Shown one piece after another: positions 26,099 to 34,483 of a DNA stretch of 64,000 bases. The stretch is from MWEH01 sp035409945 (GTDB lineage: Bacteria > Bacillota > Clostridia > Christensenellales > DTU072). The stretch is taken from positions 1-64,000 of the forward strand of contig DAONQC010000008.1 of NCBI GenBank assembly GCA_035409945.1, written 5' to 3'. The translations under genes and the position numbers were made by a program. How positions within the stretch are numbered: the first letter of the stretch is position 1; each line of letters opens with the position of its first letter. Below the pieces are notes generated by a model. That model did not search any database. It was not told where the DNA came from and was given only the letters and a program-made list of their open reading frames with translations.

Positions 26099-27328
26099 AT
26101 GACAAAGTATTGTTTAATAGGGAAGACTTTAAAACATTCTCTTTCTCCAAATATATATAAAGAGTTTGGATTAAAAGATTACTCGCTTGTGGAGTTAGAA
26201 GACGAAAAAGCATTAGAACAATTCGTTATCGATAACTCTTGCGACGGGTTTAATGTAACCATTCCATATAAACAAGAAATTATGAAATATCTAAAGGGGA
26301 TAAGCGAAGAAGCTAGTAGTATTGGTGCTGTAAATACTGTTGTAAAAAAACCTGATGGGTTATATGGCTATAATACCGATATACTAGGTATGGAATATGC
26401 AATAAATAAAGCGGGAATTATATTAAAAGATAAGGTGGTTGCTATATTAGGCACAGGAGGAACTTCTAAAACTGCAAAGTACTTAGCCGAAAAGCATAAA
26501 GCCAAAGAAATTATTATAGTATCAAGGAAAGGCCCCATAGACTATAATAACGTCTACAACCACAAAGGAATTAATGTAATCATTAACACCACGCCTGTTG
26601 GAATGTATCCAAATGGAGATGGTATCCCGATAGATATCACGAGATTTGAAAATCTATCTGGTGTATACGATGCAATATATAATCCACTAACTACTAACAT
26701 TGTCAGAGAAGCAAAGAAAAGGAATATACCTTCAGATAATGGACTAAGCATGCTAGTAGAACAAGGAAGAGAAGCGCTAGCAATATATGGGATCCATCCT
26801 ACTAATGATACGCAAACTGTTATAAATAACATAAAAAAGGATAGATATAATATTATTTTAGTAGGTATGCCAGGATGCGGGAAAAGTACCATCGGTAAAG
26901 CTTTAGCAGATAAAATGTCACGCCCATTTTATGACACAGATGATGAAATTATAAAACTAGAGAAAACAAGTATAGATGATATATTTGAAAGCAAGGGTGA
27001 AAAGTATTTTCGTGATATTGAAAGTAAAGTTATTAGTAATCTTGGAAGTTTAAGTGGGGCTATAATTTCATTAGGTGGAGGCGCTGTTTTAAGGGACGAA
27101 AATAGAAATACCCTTGCAAGAAACGGAATAATAGTGTACATAAAAAGAGATTTAGAAAAGCTTGCGGTTGAGGGAAGACCTTTAAGTAAATCGAGTAATT
27201 TAGAGCAAATGGCAAAGCAAAGAAAGCCAATCTATGAAGCGTTTAGTTCATATACAGTTGAAAACAATCAGTCACTTGAAGAAGTTGTAAATGATACATA
27301 CATAAAATTCATAAAACAATTCGAATAG
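26099..27328 (+). CDS. Bifunctional shikimate dehydrogenase / shikimate kinase
   Basis: 409 residues. AroE (about 1-243): CLIGKTLKHSLSPNIY start, FNVTIPYK, GAVNTV, the GTGGTSKTAKYL cofactor loop and the NPLTT segment. AroK (about 248-409): Walker A GMPGCGKST near 255, YDTDDEI, and GGGAVLRDENR. It reduces dehydroshikimate to shikimate and phosphorylates it, so two successive steps sit in one chain. The cluster's only shikimate kinase. GGAGG precedes the ATG; pheA ends 32 bases upstream. Confidence 0.95.
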   Translation: MTKYCLIGKTLKHSLSPNIYKEFGLKDYSLVELEDEKALEQFVIDNSCDGFNVTIPYKQEIMKYLKGISEEASSIGAVNTVVKKPDGLYGYNTDILGMEYAINKAGIILKDKVVAILGTGGTSKTAKYLAEKHKAKEIIIVSRKGPIDYNNVYNHKGINVIINTTPVGMYPNGDGIPIDITRFENLSGVYDAIYNPLTTNIVREAKKRNIPSDNGLSMLVEQGREALAIYGIHPTNDTQTVINNIKKDRYNIILVGMPGCGKSTIGKALADKMSRPFYDTDDEIIKLEKTSIDDIFESKGEKYFRDIESKVISNLGSLSGAIISLGGGAVLRDENRNTLARNGIIVYIKRDLEKLAVEGRPLSKSSNLEQMAKQRKPIYEAFSSYTVENNQSLEEVVNDTYIKFIKQFE

Positions 27329-27453
27329 TTTAGAGCAAACGGAAGCCAATATATGAAACGCTTAACGCATATGAGGTCGAAGCCAATTTGTCATTTGAAG
27401 AAGTGACTCGCACATAAAATAAAATGCGGTTGAAAACAATCGGTCCCTTAAAG
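27191..27453 (+). repeat. Degenerate tandem copies of the aroE-aroK 3' end
   Basis: The last ~125 bp of the gene reappear directly after its stop. Shared blocks include TTTAGAGCAAAYGG, AAGCCAATMTATGAA, GTCAYTTGAAGAAGT and ACATAAAAT (27199-27310 versus 27329-27420), with an 11-bp deletion and many substitutions. A third piece, GGTTGAAAACAATCGGTC (27428-27445), matches GTTGAAAACAATCAGTC inside the gene. None is open. This occupies the whole gap to aroQ. Confidence 0.85.
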
Positions 27454-27495
27454 TATATATAATATATGGAACAATTGAAAAGATGAGGTAGAAAA

Positions 27496-27927
27496 ATGAA
27501 AGTACTTGTAATTAACGGTGCAAATCTAAATATGTTAGGAATTAGAGAACCAGAAATATATGGGAGCAAAACTCTAAAAGATCTTGAAGGATACATACAA
27601 GAAAAAGCCACGGAAATTGGTGTGGAAGCCACCTGTGTACAATCTAATTACGAAGGGGAACTAGTAGAATATATCCAAAAAGCATTGGGAAAATACGATG
27701 GAATTATCATAAATGCAGGGGGATATACTCACACGAGTATAGTTATATTAGATGCTTTAAAAGCAGTGGGGCTACCTTGTGTTGAGGTTCATTTATCGAA
27801 CATTTTTGAAAGAGAAGAATTTAGAAAACACTCATATATTTCTCTTTATGCCAGCAAGACAATATGCGGTAAAGGATTTACAGGCTACGCTGAAGCTTTG
27901 CAGTTTTTAAAAGATAATTTTAGCTAA
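27496..27927 (+). CDS. aroQ: Type II 3-dehydroquinate dehydratase
   Basis: 143 residues; dehydroquinate to dehydroshikimate. Signatures: VINGANLNMLGIREPEIYG (catalytic Arg and Tyr loop), QSNYEGELVEYIQKA, INAGGYTHTSI and EVHLSNIFEREEFRKHS. Completes the shikimate set in this cluster. GAGGTAG precedes the ATG. Confidence 0.96.
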   Translation: MKVLVINGANLNMLGIREPEIYGSKTLKDLEGYIQEKATEIGVEATCVQSNYEGELVEYIQKALGKYDGIIINAGGYTHTSIVILDALKAVGLPCVEVHLSNIFEREEFRKHSYISLYASKTICGKGFTGYAEALQFLKDNFS

Positions 27928-27978
27928 CATTTCTGGCTGTACATTACTCGATTTAAGTAGCAACTGACTTGATTTGCT

Positions 27979-28220
27979 TGTCGCATGTCGCAACTTCTAG
28001 TAAAACGACACCTTTGCGACAAAAAATGTCGCAAAAATACTGAAAAATGTCGCAAAGTTTAAGTTATGTTCGAAAAATGTTACAAATAGCATCGAAATAA
28101 CAACTTAAAACTGTCGCCAACGAGCATAAAAACGTCATTTGTGGCAAAAATGTCGCAGAAAACGACAAAAAAAGCTATCATGCGACAAAAAATGTCGCAA
28201 AAATATTGAAAAATGTCGCA
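27979..28220 (+). promoter_or_regulatory. Cluster of TGTCGCA sites upstream of the AlbA_2 gene
   Basis: Nine exact TGTCGCA/TGCGACA heptamers, at 27979, 27986, 28015(rev), 28027, 28048, 28151, 28181(rev), 28193 and 28214, plus a near match at 28112. A 44-bp block is present twice (28016-28059 and 28182-28225) with one mismatch. The last site lies in the promoter spacer. The arrangement suggests cooperative binding of a regulator, perhaps the downstream gene product; this is inference. Confidence 0.75.
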
Positions 28221-28234
28221 AAGTTGTATATAAT
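28206..28234 (+). promoter_or_regulatory. Promoter of the AlbA_2/ATPase gene
   Basis: -35 TTGAAA (28206-28211), 17-bp spacer containing TGTCGCA, -10 TATAAT (28229-28234, perfect). It starts transcription about 55 bases before the ATG. Confidence 0.8.
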
Positions 28235-28296
28235 ATGATTACTAAAAAGTGTTATGAAAGATGATAACCATTTCTAGTTAAATATGGAGGTATTTT

Positions 28297-29604
28297 ATGA
28301 GCCTGATTGAATCAAATAAAATTGAGCTTAAGTCCAAATATAACGATCAATTAATAAGAGAAATAGTCGCGTTTCTTAATGCAGACGGTGGCAAAATTTA
28401 CATTGGAATTGAAGATAGCGGTACCGTTATTGGAGCAGAAAAGATTGATGAGACACTTAGAAGTATTGCAGATATAATTACAACACAAATAGAACCATCT
28501 GCAAGCGATATGGTGACCCCAGAAATTCAGGTAATAGATGGTTTGCCAGTTATTGTTGTTAATATAAAGAAAGGAATTCAGCCGATATACTGTATTAAAA
28601 AATATGGATTTTCGAGCACAGGATGTCCGATTAGAATCGGCTCGTCTTGTAGAGAAATGAGTGTAGCACAAATTAATGAACGCTATAAGAAAAAGTTTTT
28701 TGATGAAGACTTGTTAGTTTCAGCTCCAACCAATTTACCTAAGTTATCGTTTTTGACATTAAAAAATTATTATTTAGAACAAGGTTATAAATTAAACGAT
28801 GATACTTTTGAGTCAAACTTAAAGTTAATAAATAGTAGTGGTCAGTACAACATAATGGCAGAACTTTTGTCTGACAATAACAGATTTTCATTAATATTTG
28901 TAAAATTTAATGGGACGACTAAGGCTAGTATTTCGCAAAGAAGTGACTATGGAAATAAATCAATATTGTTTGGACTGCGTCAGTTGATGAATAGAATACA
29001 AGCTGAAAATATTTGTAAAACAGATACATCTGTAAGACCAAGAATTGATACATATTTATATGATTATGATAGTGTAAACGAAGCTATTGTTAATGCAATA
29101 GTCCATAATGATTGGAGCATTACCGAACCACAAATCTCATTTTACAATGATAGAATTGAGATATTATCGCACGGCGGACTTCCGTACGGATTATCGGAAG
29201 AACAGTTCTATATGGGATTTAGTAAACCTAGAAACCTACAGTTAATGAAGATATTTAGTCAATTAGATATCGTTGAGCACACGGGGCATGGTGTCCCTAT
29301 AATTATAGACAGATATGGTAAAGAGGCATTTGATATTAATGATAATTATATTATAGTGACAATACCTTTCAATAAAGAGGTGTTAGAAACGCAAAACATT
29401 TCAGTCAATGTTACGGTGAATGACATCGAAAAAATTATCCTTGAAGAATTGTTGAAAAATCCGACCCTGAATGCTAGTGAATTATCGCTAATTATTGATA
29501 GGAGTAAACGCACTGCAGAAAGATATTTATCATCACTTAAAGAGCGAGGCTATATACTACAGGAAGGCACTGGCAACAATGCTCGTTGGAAAGTTATTAA
29601 ATAG
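28297..29604 (+). CDS. AlbA_2 / HATPase_c_4 DNA-binding regulator-like protein
   Basis: 435 residues with the layout of the widespread RecG-like ATP-binding protein family: an N-terminal AlbA_2 (Schlafen-type) domain (about 1-125: LNADGGKIYIGIEDSG, CPIRIGSS), a GHKL-type ATP-binding domain (about 250-350: NEAIVNAIVHNDW, EILSHGGLP, the GHGVPIII loop) and a C-terminal winged-helix segment (about 375-435, NASELSLIIDRSKRTAERYLSSL). The family is thought to bind nucleic acid and regulate; its targets are generally unknown. GGAGGT precedes the ATG. The TGTCGCA array upstream would suit autoregulation. Confidence 0.82.
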   Translation: MSLIESNKIELKSKYNDQLIREIVAFLNADGGKIYIGIEDSGTVIGAEKIDETLRSIADIITTQIEPSASDMVTPEIQVIDGLPVIVVNIKKGIQPIYCIKKYGFSSTGCPIRIGSSCREMSVAQINERYKKKFFDEDLLVSAPTNLPKLSFLTLKNYYLEQGYKLNDDTFESNLKLINSSGQYNIMAELLSDNNRFSLIFVKFNGTTKASISQRSDYGNKSILFGLRQLMNRIQAENICKTDTSVRPRIDTYLYDYDSVNEAIVNAIVHNDWSITEPQISFYNDRIEILSHGGLPYGLSEEQFYMGFSKPRNLQLMKIFSQLDIVEHTGHGVPIIIDRYGKEAFDINDNYIIVTIPFNKEVLETQNISVNVTVNDIEKIILEELLKNPTLNASELSLIIDRSKRTAERYLSSLKERGYILQEGTGNNARWKVIK

Positions 29605-29631
29605 CGTCGGCGCTGGTAATGCGTATAAAAG

Positions 29632-29664
29632 TAAAGGGCTACATTGTTTGTAACCCTTTATTAA
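29632..29664. terminator. Bidirectional intrinsic terminator
   Basis: Stem TAAAGGGCTACA (29632-29643) / TGTAACCCTTTA (29649-29660), 11 of 12 paired, 5-base loop. It lies between the convergent AlbA_2 and ferredoxin genes. Confidence 0.8.
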
Positions 29665-29729
29665 TTATCAAATAATAGAAACTAAATTGATTGAATATGC
29701 TTCCCAAACGGCTGATTTTGTATAAAAGC

Positions 29730-30485
29730 TTATTCGCCTTTGTAGTCTCGATATAAATTATATCTACCTCGTTTTTGAGTCTTGTTTTTGTATTGAATAC
29801 AAGCGACTGGACAATTATGGATACAAGCTCCACACTGATTACATTTATTCCCCCACACAGGACGATTGTTTTCATCAAGATATATATTATTGAATATACA
29901 TTGGGTGGTGCAAACGCCACAACCAGTGCAGGTATCGTCTGTATGATAACCTTTTGCACTGTTAAGGAAGGTTACAAAACCACGATTTATTATGCCAGAT
30001 AAAATAGGGGCAAAAAATCCTCCTTCATCAACATCTACAATATGTTGTTTATTATTTATAGCATCAATGATTTGAGGAAGTTTTTCTTTAGAGCTATTTA
30101 TCTTATTTATCATCTCTTCTTTTGAGTTTACATCCCACATGCGAATGTAATTATCAGGCATTAATAGCGACCATGCTGCATCTGTAGGAAAGTCCTTGTT
30201 TAGATATTTTATGGTTTTACCAGCTTGTCCTCCGCAGGTAGCAATTGCATATCTATATGTTCCTTCAGGGATGTTTAGGCGCTTAATAAAGTCTACTACA
30301 ACTTGAGGAGCTCGCCAGGCATAGACGGGAAATACAATGCCTATTTTGTCTTTTATAACTAAACTCTCAGGAGTTACGCCTTGTCTTACAAGCTTTGTTA
30401 GACTTTTAGCAGTGTCTGAAGTACCTTTGGCGATTTGGTTAGCTACCCATTTTGAGTTCCCAGTTGCACTAAAATAAAGAATCAT
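29730..30485 (-). CDS. EFR1-type flavodoxin / 2x[4Fe-4S] ferredoxin fusion
   Basis: 251 residues. An N-terminal flavodoxin-like domain (about 1-150) starts with ILYFSATGNSKWVA, the FMN phosphate loop, and includes FPVYAWRAPQVV. Two 4Fe-4S motifs follow: CTGCGVCTTQC near 187 and CNQCGACIHNCP near 217. Such EFR1 family proteins shuttle low-potential electrons in anaerobes; the partner is unknown. GGAGG precedes the ATG. It lies 74 bp downstream of, and on the same strand as, the corrinoid-activator-like gene, so the two may form an operon in which this protein supplies electrons. Confidence 0.85.
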   Translation of the reverse strand: MILYFSATGNSKWVANQIAKGTSDTAKSLTKLVRQGVTPESLVIKDKIGIVFPVYAWRAPQVVVDFIKRLNIPEGTYRYAIATCGGQAGKTIKYLNKDFPTDAAWSLLMPDNYIRMWDVNSKEEMINKINSSKEKLPQIIDAINNKQHIVDVDEGGFFAPILSGIINRGFVTFLNSAKGYHTDDTCTGCGVCTTQCIFNNIYLDENNRPVWGNKCNQCGACIHNCPVACIQYKNKTQKRGRYNLYRDYKGE

Positions 30486-30559
30486 AAATTGCCTCCTATG
30501 TTATTTAGTCTTAATAATCACATTGTAGCATAAATTATGCTGAAAAATTAAAATTTGTA

Positions 30560-31576
30560 TTAGTCTTTCACATTTGAAAAAAAGCTTTGCCATTCATCGC
30601 TATCTGCTAGCGACATGGTAACACAGCGTTTTGCTATTTTATTTAATGTTGCCTTTTTTCTATTACTGACAGTAAGCTCACTAACTAAATATCTAGCACG
30701 TCTTTCAACTAGTCTAGCACCGTACTCCATCGCAACAGGCGAATCAGTAAATGTTATGATATCTTTTGGTTTAAACTTATGTATAAGAAACTCTAGTGTT
30801 GCTTTATATGCTCGTTTAAAGTCTGAATCTATATATGGTGTGTTGTGAATGTTATCAGGCATAGAATCTTTAGGGTTATCTCCTATAGTTACACACATTA
30901 TGTCAGAGCCTACGAAGAAAAATGAGTTTTTACTTATGACAAGAGTTTCTTCCGGGGTATCTAACAGTTCAATAATATCAGAGCTTGCAATGTCACTAAT
31001 CGGAAGGGCAGGTATATATAAATTTTCTCCAGGTAGCTGAAATTCTGTAGCATCGTACATTTCTCCAAAGGGGATGGGGAGGGGCATATCAGTTATAGCC
31101 TGTATTCTTTGAGAGGTCCCTATAAACACAATAGTTACTGCTTTTGCAATATCATATTTTTCAAATAGCTCTATGACATTGGAATTAAATTGTGCTCTTA
31201 AAGAAATTCCAGAAACTTCAGGTGCTTTAAGTGAAACACTATCAATAATTATGCCATCATCCAGAAGCCCGATTTCAGTAAAGTCATCATTGAAAATAGC
31301 ATAGGCGCAAGGTTCTTCAGGTTTTTTATGTGTTGGCTTAAGTTGCAAATCACATTCTATATTCATTTCCTTTTCTACATATTTATCACAAGCTAGACGA
31401 ATGCCAGCGCCAATTTGCTCTTTAGTTAAGAATCTATAATCCAGTTTTGTAGGATCTAAAAGTGGAGCTTCAATTTTACATCTTCCGCATAGACCTTTCC
31501 CGCCACATGGAAACATATATCCAAGGGATTCGAGATGGTCTTTAAGATATACATTTGCGGGTATGTTTATATCCAT
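30560..31576 (-). CDS. Short 2Fe-2S corrinoid-activator-like protein
   Basis: 338 residues. The start (about 1-75) is a plant-type 2Fe-2S ferredoxin: MFPCGGKGLCGRCKI and a distant IRLACDK cysteine, as in reductive activators of corrinoid methyltransferases (RACE, DUF4445 family). The rest resembles part of the ASKHA-like region (VTIVFIGTSQR, an IPALP segment, FFFVGSDIM) but is much shorter than the usual 500-600 residues and lacks a clear ATP-binding block. It may be a divergent or degenerate activator, or a redox protein with another role. No corrinoid methyltransferase gene lies in the window. Confidence 0.6.
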   Translation of the reverse strand: MDINIPANVYLKDHLESLGYMFPCGGKGLCGRCKIEAPLLDPTKLDYRFLTKEQIGAGIRLACDKYVEKEMNIECDLQLKPTHKKPEEPCAYAIFNDDFTEIGLLDDGIIIDSVSLKAPEVSGISLRAQFNSNVIELFEKYDIAKAVTIVFIGTSQRIQAITDMPLPIPFGEMYDATEFQLPGENLYIPALPISDIASSDIIELLDTPEETLVISKNSFFFVGSDIMCVTIGDNPKDSMPDNIHNTPYIDSDFKRAYKATLEFLIHKFKPKDIITFTDSPVAMEYGARLVERRARYLVSELTVSNRKKATLNKIAKRCVTMSLADSDEWQSFFSNVKD

Positions 31577-31783
31577 GGTTTTGCGTAACTCCTTCTAATC
31601 TAGTATATAGACTTTTAGTCTCAAGAGAAGTGGTATCTAAAGGATTTAAGGCAGTTTGACTGCACGCAGTTGGTGGTATATTGATATCTATATTTTTCAA
31701 TAAAAGGAGAGTAAATAGAAGTTACTTACTCTCGCTCATTATTAAGTGTGGGTATTTTTAAGGTAAGGATGAACTACCTATAA
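31577..31783 (-). terminator. Intergenic region with minus-strand terminator
   Basis: Read on the minus strand, GAGAGTAA ... TTACTCTC (31726-31733 with 31707-31714) followed by CCTTTTATT forms an intrinsic terminator for the envelope-protein gene at 31784-33595. The remainder should hold the promoter of the corrinoid-activator-like gene; none is clear. Confidence 0.6.
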
Positions 31784-33595
31784 TTACTCGTCTGTAGGAT
31801 CGTACTCTATGAGTATGTTTGGTGTACTTACTTCATCTCCTGTTTTCTTTACCATATTGCGCTCTATCGTCGGCTCATTTATTAATGGCACAAGCTGTGT
31901 AAAAACACCATCTGCATCAGTGTCTGCAAACACATGGTTTTCTACTTTCGCAAACACCATATATCCACCACGATCGTTTACCATCTTAATGTTATTCCCA
32001 ACTAAAACTTTTGATTTATCGCTTGCTTCGTCCTGTGCTTTAAAGTCAAAACTAAATGTCCTATCAAAAGTGTTTTCTGTGGCTTCAGGGCTAGGGTCGC
32101 CTTCCACTACAATGTTAATATTTCCAACAGGCAGGAATACGGTACCATGTTTAGCGGGTGCATAAGGCTCCAGTGGATCTGCTGACTTGTGTAGATTGCT
32201 TAAGGTTGCTTGGGTGATATTCCATGCCTCTACTGTATTGGTTTCACCGCTAACTGTAATGTCTTTGTTTATTTTGGTTATATATCCTTTTAGCTCTAAA
32301 TCTATTAAATCAACTTTTTTGAATATACTGCCCCCAAATGCTATGGTAGCCCAATAGGGTAGAGTATTTTCATAAAGAACAACCAACTCCACCTGTTCAG
32401 AAGGTAGCTTTTCGTTAGCAAAAGCGTTAACAATGTCTTCGACAGTAGCATTGTAAATAACGTTTCTAGATTTAACTTTAGGTTGATCAATTGTGAAAAC
32501 ACCTGTTGCTACTAAGGTATATAGAGATGCGGTTTCAACGGCGTCTGAAAGGGCGGTTGGTATGTCTTGAAGTACTGTATCGTCAGGAATTAAACAAAGC
32601 ACTCCGCTGTAGGGGTTTCTAAATACTTCTGACACAGTTAATGATGGGATTTTAGTGTCTAAATCGCCTATAGAAGTGTCTTGTAACGCCTTAAGGATAG
32701 GGTCTGACTCTTCAGTTATTTTTACAAAATCACTTAGCTTAAGGCTGTTTACTATGCCTGTTACATATTCTGTATCATTAAGCTTGTCTAGCGTACTGTC
32801 AGCTAACTCTCGTACTACAGCATGTGAATCTTCATTTATTGTAATGGCATCACTTAATTTCATGGTGCGCATTGTTGTGTCTAAATCTTTTAGTTTTGTT
32901 TCCTTCATATATTGCAAGATTTTATTAGACTCTTCAGTTATGGTTATAAGTTCACCAAATGTCATATCATCTAGTTTCTCGCCAAAGTTATTACTTAACT
33001 CAGTTATGGCGGTTTTTCCTAAGGATTGTAGTAGCTGGGGACTTCTTTCTCCTGCTTCTTCAGGATCTTCATCGTATACGACAACTATAAACTGGTCTAA
33101 TGGATAATTATCTAAATTACCAAAAGCTTCACTTAAAGAAGTATCCAAAAATTCTGCATCTCTAAAAACTGGCATGTCGGGTAGGGTGACCTCAAACTTA
33201 TCCTGAACAACTCTAACTGTTAAGTTATCCGTAATAGTTGATCCCAGCTCTGAAAACTTAGCAGGCTGTACTACTTCTGGCTCAATGCCGACAATGTCTG
33301 CGATGGCTTTAGAAACGGCATCAGTTCCTGTTACTTTTTCAAAGTGAGATACTTCCACATCTCCTATGTTTGAAACCATGTTGAGAATTTCAGTTACATA
33401 TGACCCTAAGCTTAGTTGCCTAATGTCTTCACCTGGATTCATAGGGAACTCGCCATAATAGTTATGGACTAAATCCATAGTGGTTCCCACCGAACCTTCT
33501 TTTGTCCAAAGTATGGAAAAGCCGGCAGCAACTCCACCGACTACTAGAACTATACCAATTATTATTCCGATTATGAGATTTCCAATTGTTCTCAT
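31784..33595 (-). CDS. Membrane-anchored extracytoplasmic protein with ~36-residue repeats
   Basis: 603 residues of unknown function. One N-terminal hydrophobic segment (about 5-28) without a clear cleavage site suggests an anchored protein facing outward. Residues about 205-320 hold three to four repeats of the form (K)LSDxxxIxEESxxILxxLxDTxLxDLD. The last ~250 residues look beta-rich, include a VFADTDADGVFTQL acidic loop and end in DPTDE. GGGAGGT precedes the ATG. The CvpA-like gene lies 75 bp upstream on the same strand, so they are probably co-transcribed. I do not recognise a named family. Confidence 0.7.
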   Translation of the reverse strand: MRTIGNLIIGIIIGIVLVVGGVAAGFSILWTKEGSVGTTMDLVHNYYGEFPMNPGEDIRQLSLGSYVTEILNMVSNIGDVEVSHFEKVTGTDAVSKAIADIVGIEPEVVQPAKFSELGSTITDNLTVRVVQDKFEVTLPDMPVFRDAEFLDTSLSEAFGNLDNYPLDQFIVVVYDEDPEEAGERSPQLLQSLGKTAITELSNNFGEKLDDMTFGELITITEESNKILQYMKETKLKDLDTTMRTMKLSDAITINEDSHAVVRELADSTLDKLNDTEYVTGIVNSLKLSDFVKITEESDPILKALQDTSIGDLDTKIPSLTVSEVFRNPYSGVLCLIPDDTVLQDIPTALSDAVETASLYTLVATGVFTIDQPKVKSRNVIYNATVEDIVNAFANEKLPSEQVELVVLYENTLPYWATIAFGGSIFKKVDLIDLELKGYITKINKDITVSGETNTVEAWNITQATLSNLHKSADPLEPYAPAKHGTVFLPVGNINIVVEGDPSPEATENTFDRTFSFDFKAQDEASDKSKVLVGNNIKMVNDRGGYMVFAKVENHVFADTDADGVFTQLVPLINEPTIERNMVKKTGDEVSTPNILIEYDPTDE

Positions 33596-33670
33596 CTAAG
33601 AACCTCCCTAGCACAAATATGGCGCTAATTTCACAAAGTTGACTAAAACAGTCTAACAGTTAAAAGCACG

Positions 33671-34483
33671 TTATCCCTCTCGTTTGGGGATAATAGCAGT
33701 GATTTTGCTGATATCAACATTGGTTTGTACGAATTTTAGTAAGAAGTTATTATCCATTAAGAAGCTTGTAACAGTAGTTTGTTCTAAATATGTATTTACT
33801 GGAGCCATAAATTCCATAGGCGCAAGCAATTGGATAATAGTGACTATAATTAAAACCACCGTGGCACCAAGTAAAAATCCTACAATACCACCGAGTGTCT
33901 TGTTTAGGAAATGCATTATGTACAGGTTGCTGGATAACTTGTCCAAAAGTTTAAAGAGCAACCACAAAACTAGCTTGTATACAATTAGCATTATTACTGT
34001 CATTATGGCAAGGAAAATATATTTCGTCATGGTTTCAGTTAAAACACTGATGAGCAATACTTCATCGGGACCATTTTCTGCGTTTAGTTGCTCCTCTATC
34101 CTTGGCTGAAGCAATTTGGCAACGCCTAAGAATTTAAGAGTAGAGCCTTCAAAGATGTTTTCGTAGTCGTGCTTTTCATTACCTGCTTCGTATATAAGTT
34201 CGTCTGTTCCGTCTTCATTTAAGTCATAATAACGAATTGTTGCATATGAATTAGGGATCTTTTCTGCGAAGGAGACTTCCAATTCTAAAGCAAGTTTATT
34301 GTCAAGCTCTGTTCCGTTTATGACAAGATTAGTTACAGGTACTAGCGAAACTACAACTAGAACTATAACTATAATGGAAGATAAAAATCCTTGTAGGGTT
34401 TTAATAAGGCCTCGTTTTATGCCAACAACTAAAAACAATACAGCTAGCAAAACAACAACTATGTCTATAATAATCGGAACCAT
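33671..34483 (-). CDS. CvpA-like membrane protein with extracytoplasmic insert
   Basis: About 270 residues from the ATG at 34483, chosen over an upstream TTG because GGAGGT lies directly before it. The N-terminus (IIIDIVVVLLAVLFLVVGIKRGLIKTL) and the late GGIVGFLLGATVVLIIVTIIQLL segment match the four-helix CvpA/colicin V production family. Between the second and third membrane segments is an unusually long outside loop of about 100 residues with a Ca-loop-like DLNEDGTDE. CvpA-family roles are diverse and poorly known. Likely first gene of a two-gene unit with the downstream anchored protein. Confidence 0.72.
   Translation of the reverse strand: MVPIIIDIVVVLLAVLFLVVGIKRGLIKTLQGFLSSIIVIVLVVVSLVPVTNLVINGTELDNKLALELEVSFAEKIPNSYATIRYYDLNEDGTDELIYEAGNEKHDYENIFEGSTLKFLGVAKLLQPRIEEQLNAENGPDEVLLISVLTETMTKYIFLAIMTVIMLIVYKLVLWLLFKLLDKLSSNLYIMHFLNKTLGGIVGFLLGATVVLIIVTIIQLLAPMEFMAPVNTYLEQTTVTSFLMDNNFLLKFVQTNVDISKITAIIPKREG

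Noticed and set aside
27979..28225. CRISPR-like array
   Set aside because: Heptamers are irregularly spaced and on both strands, with no repeat-spacer pattern and no cas genes; an operator array fits better.
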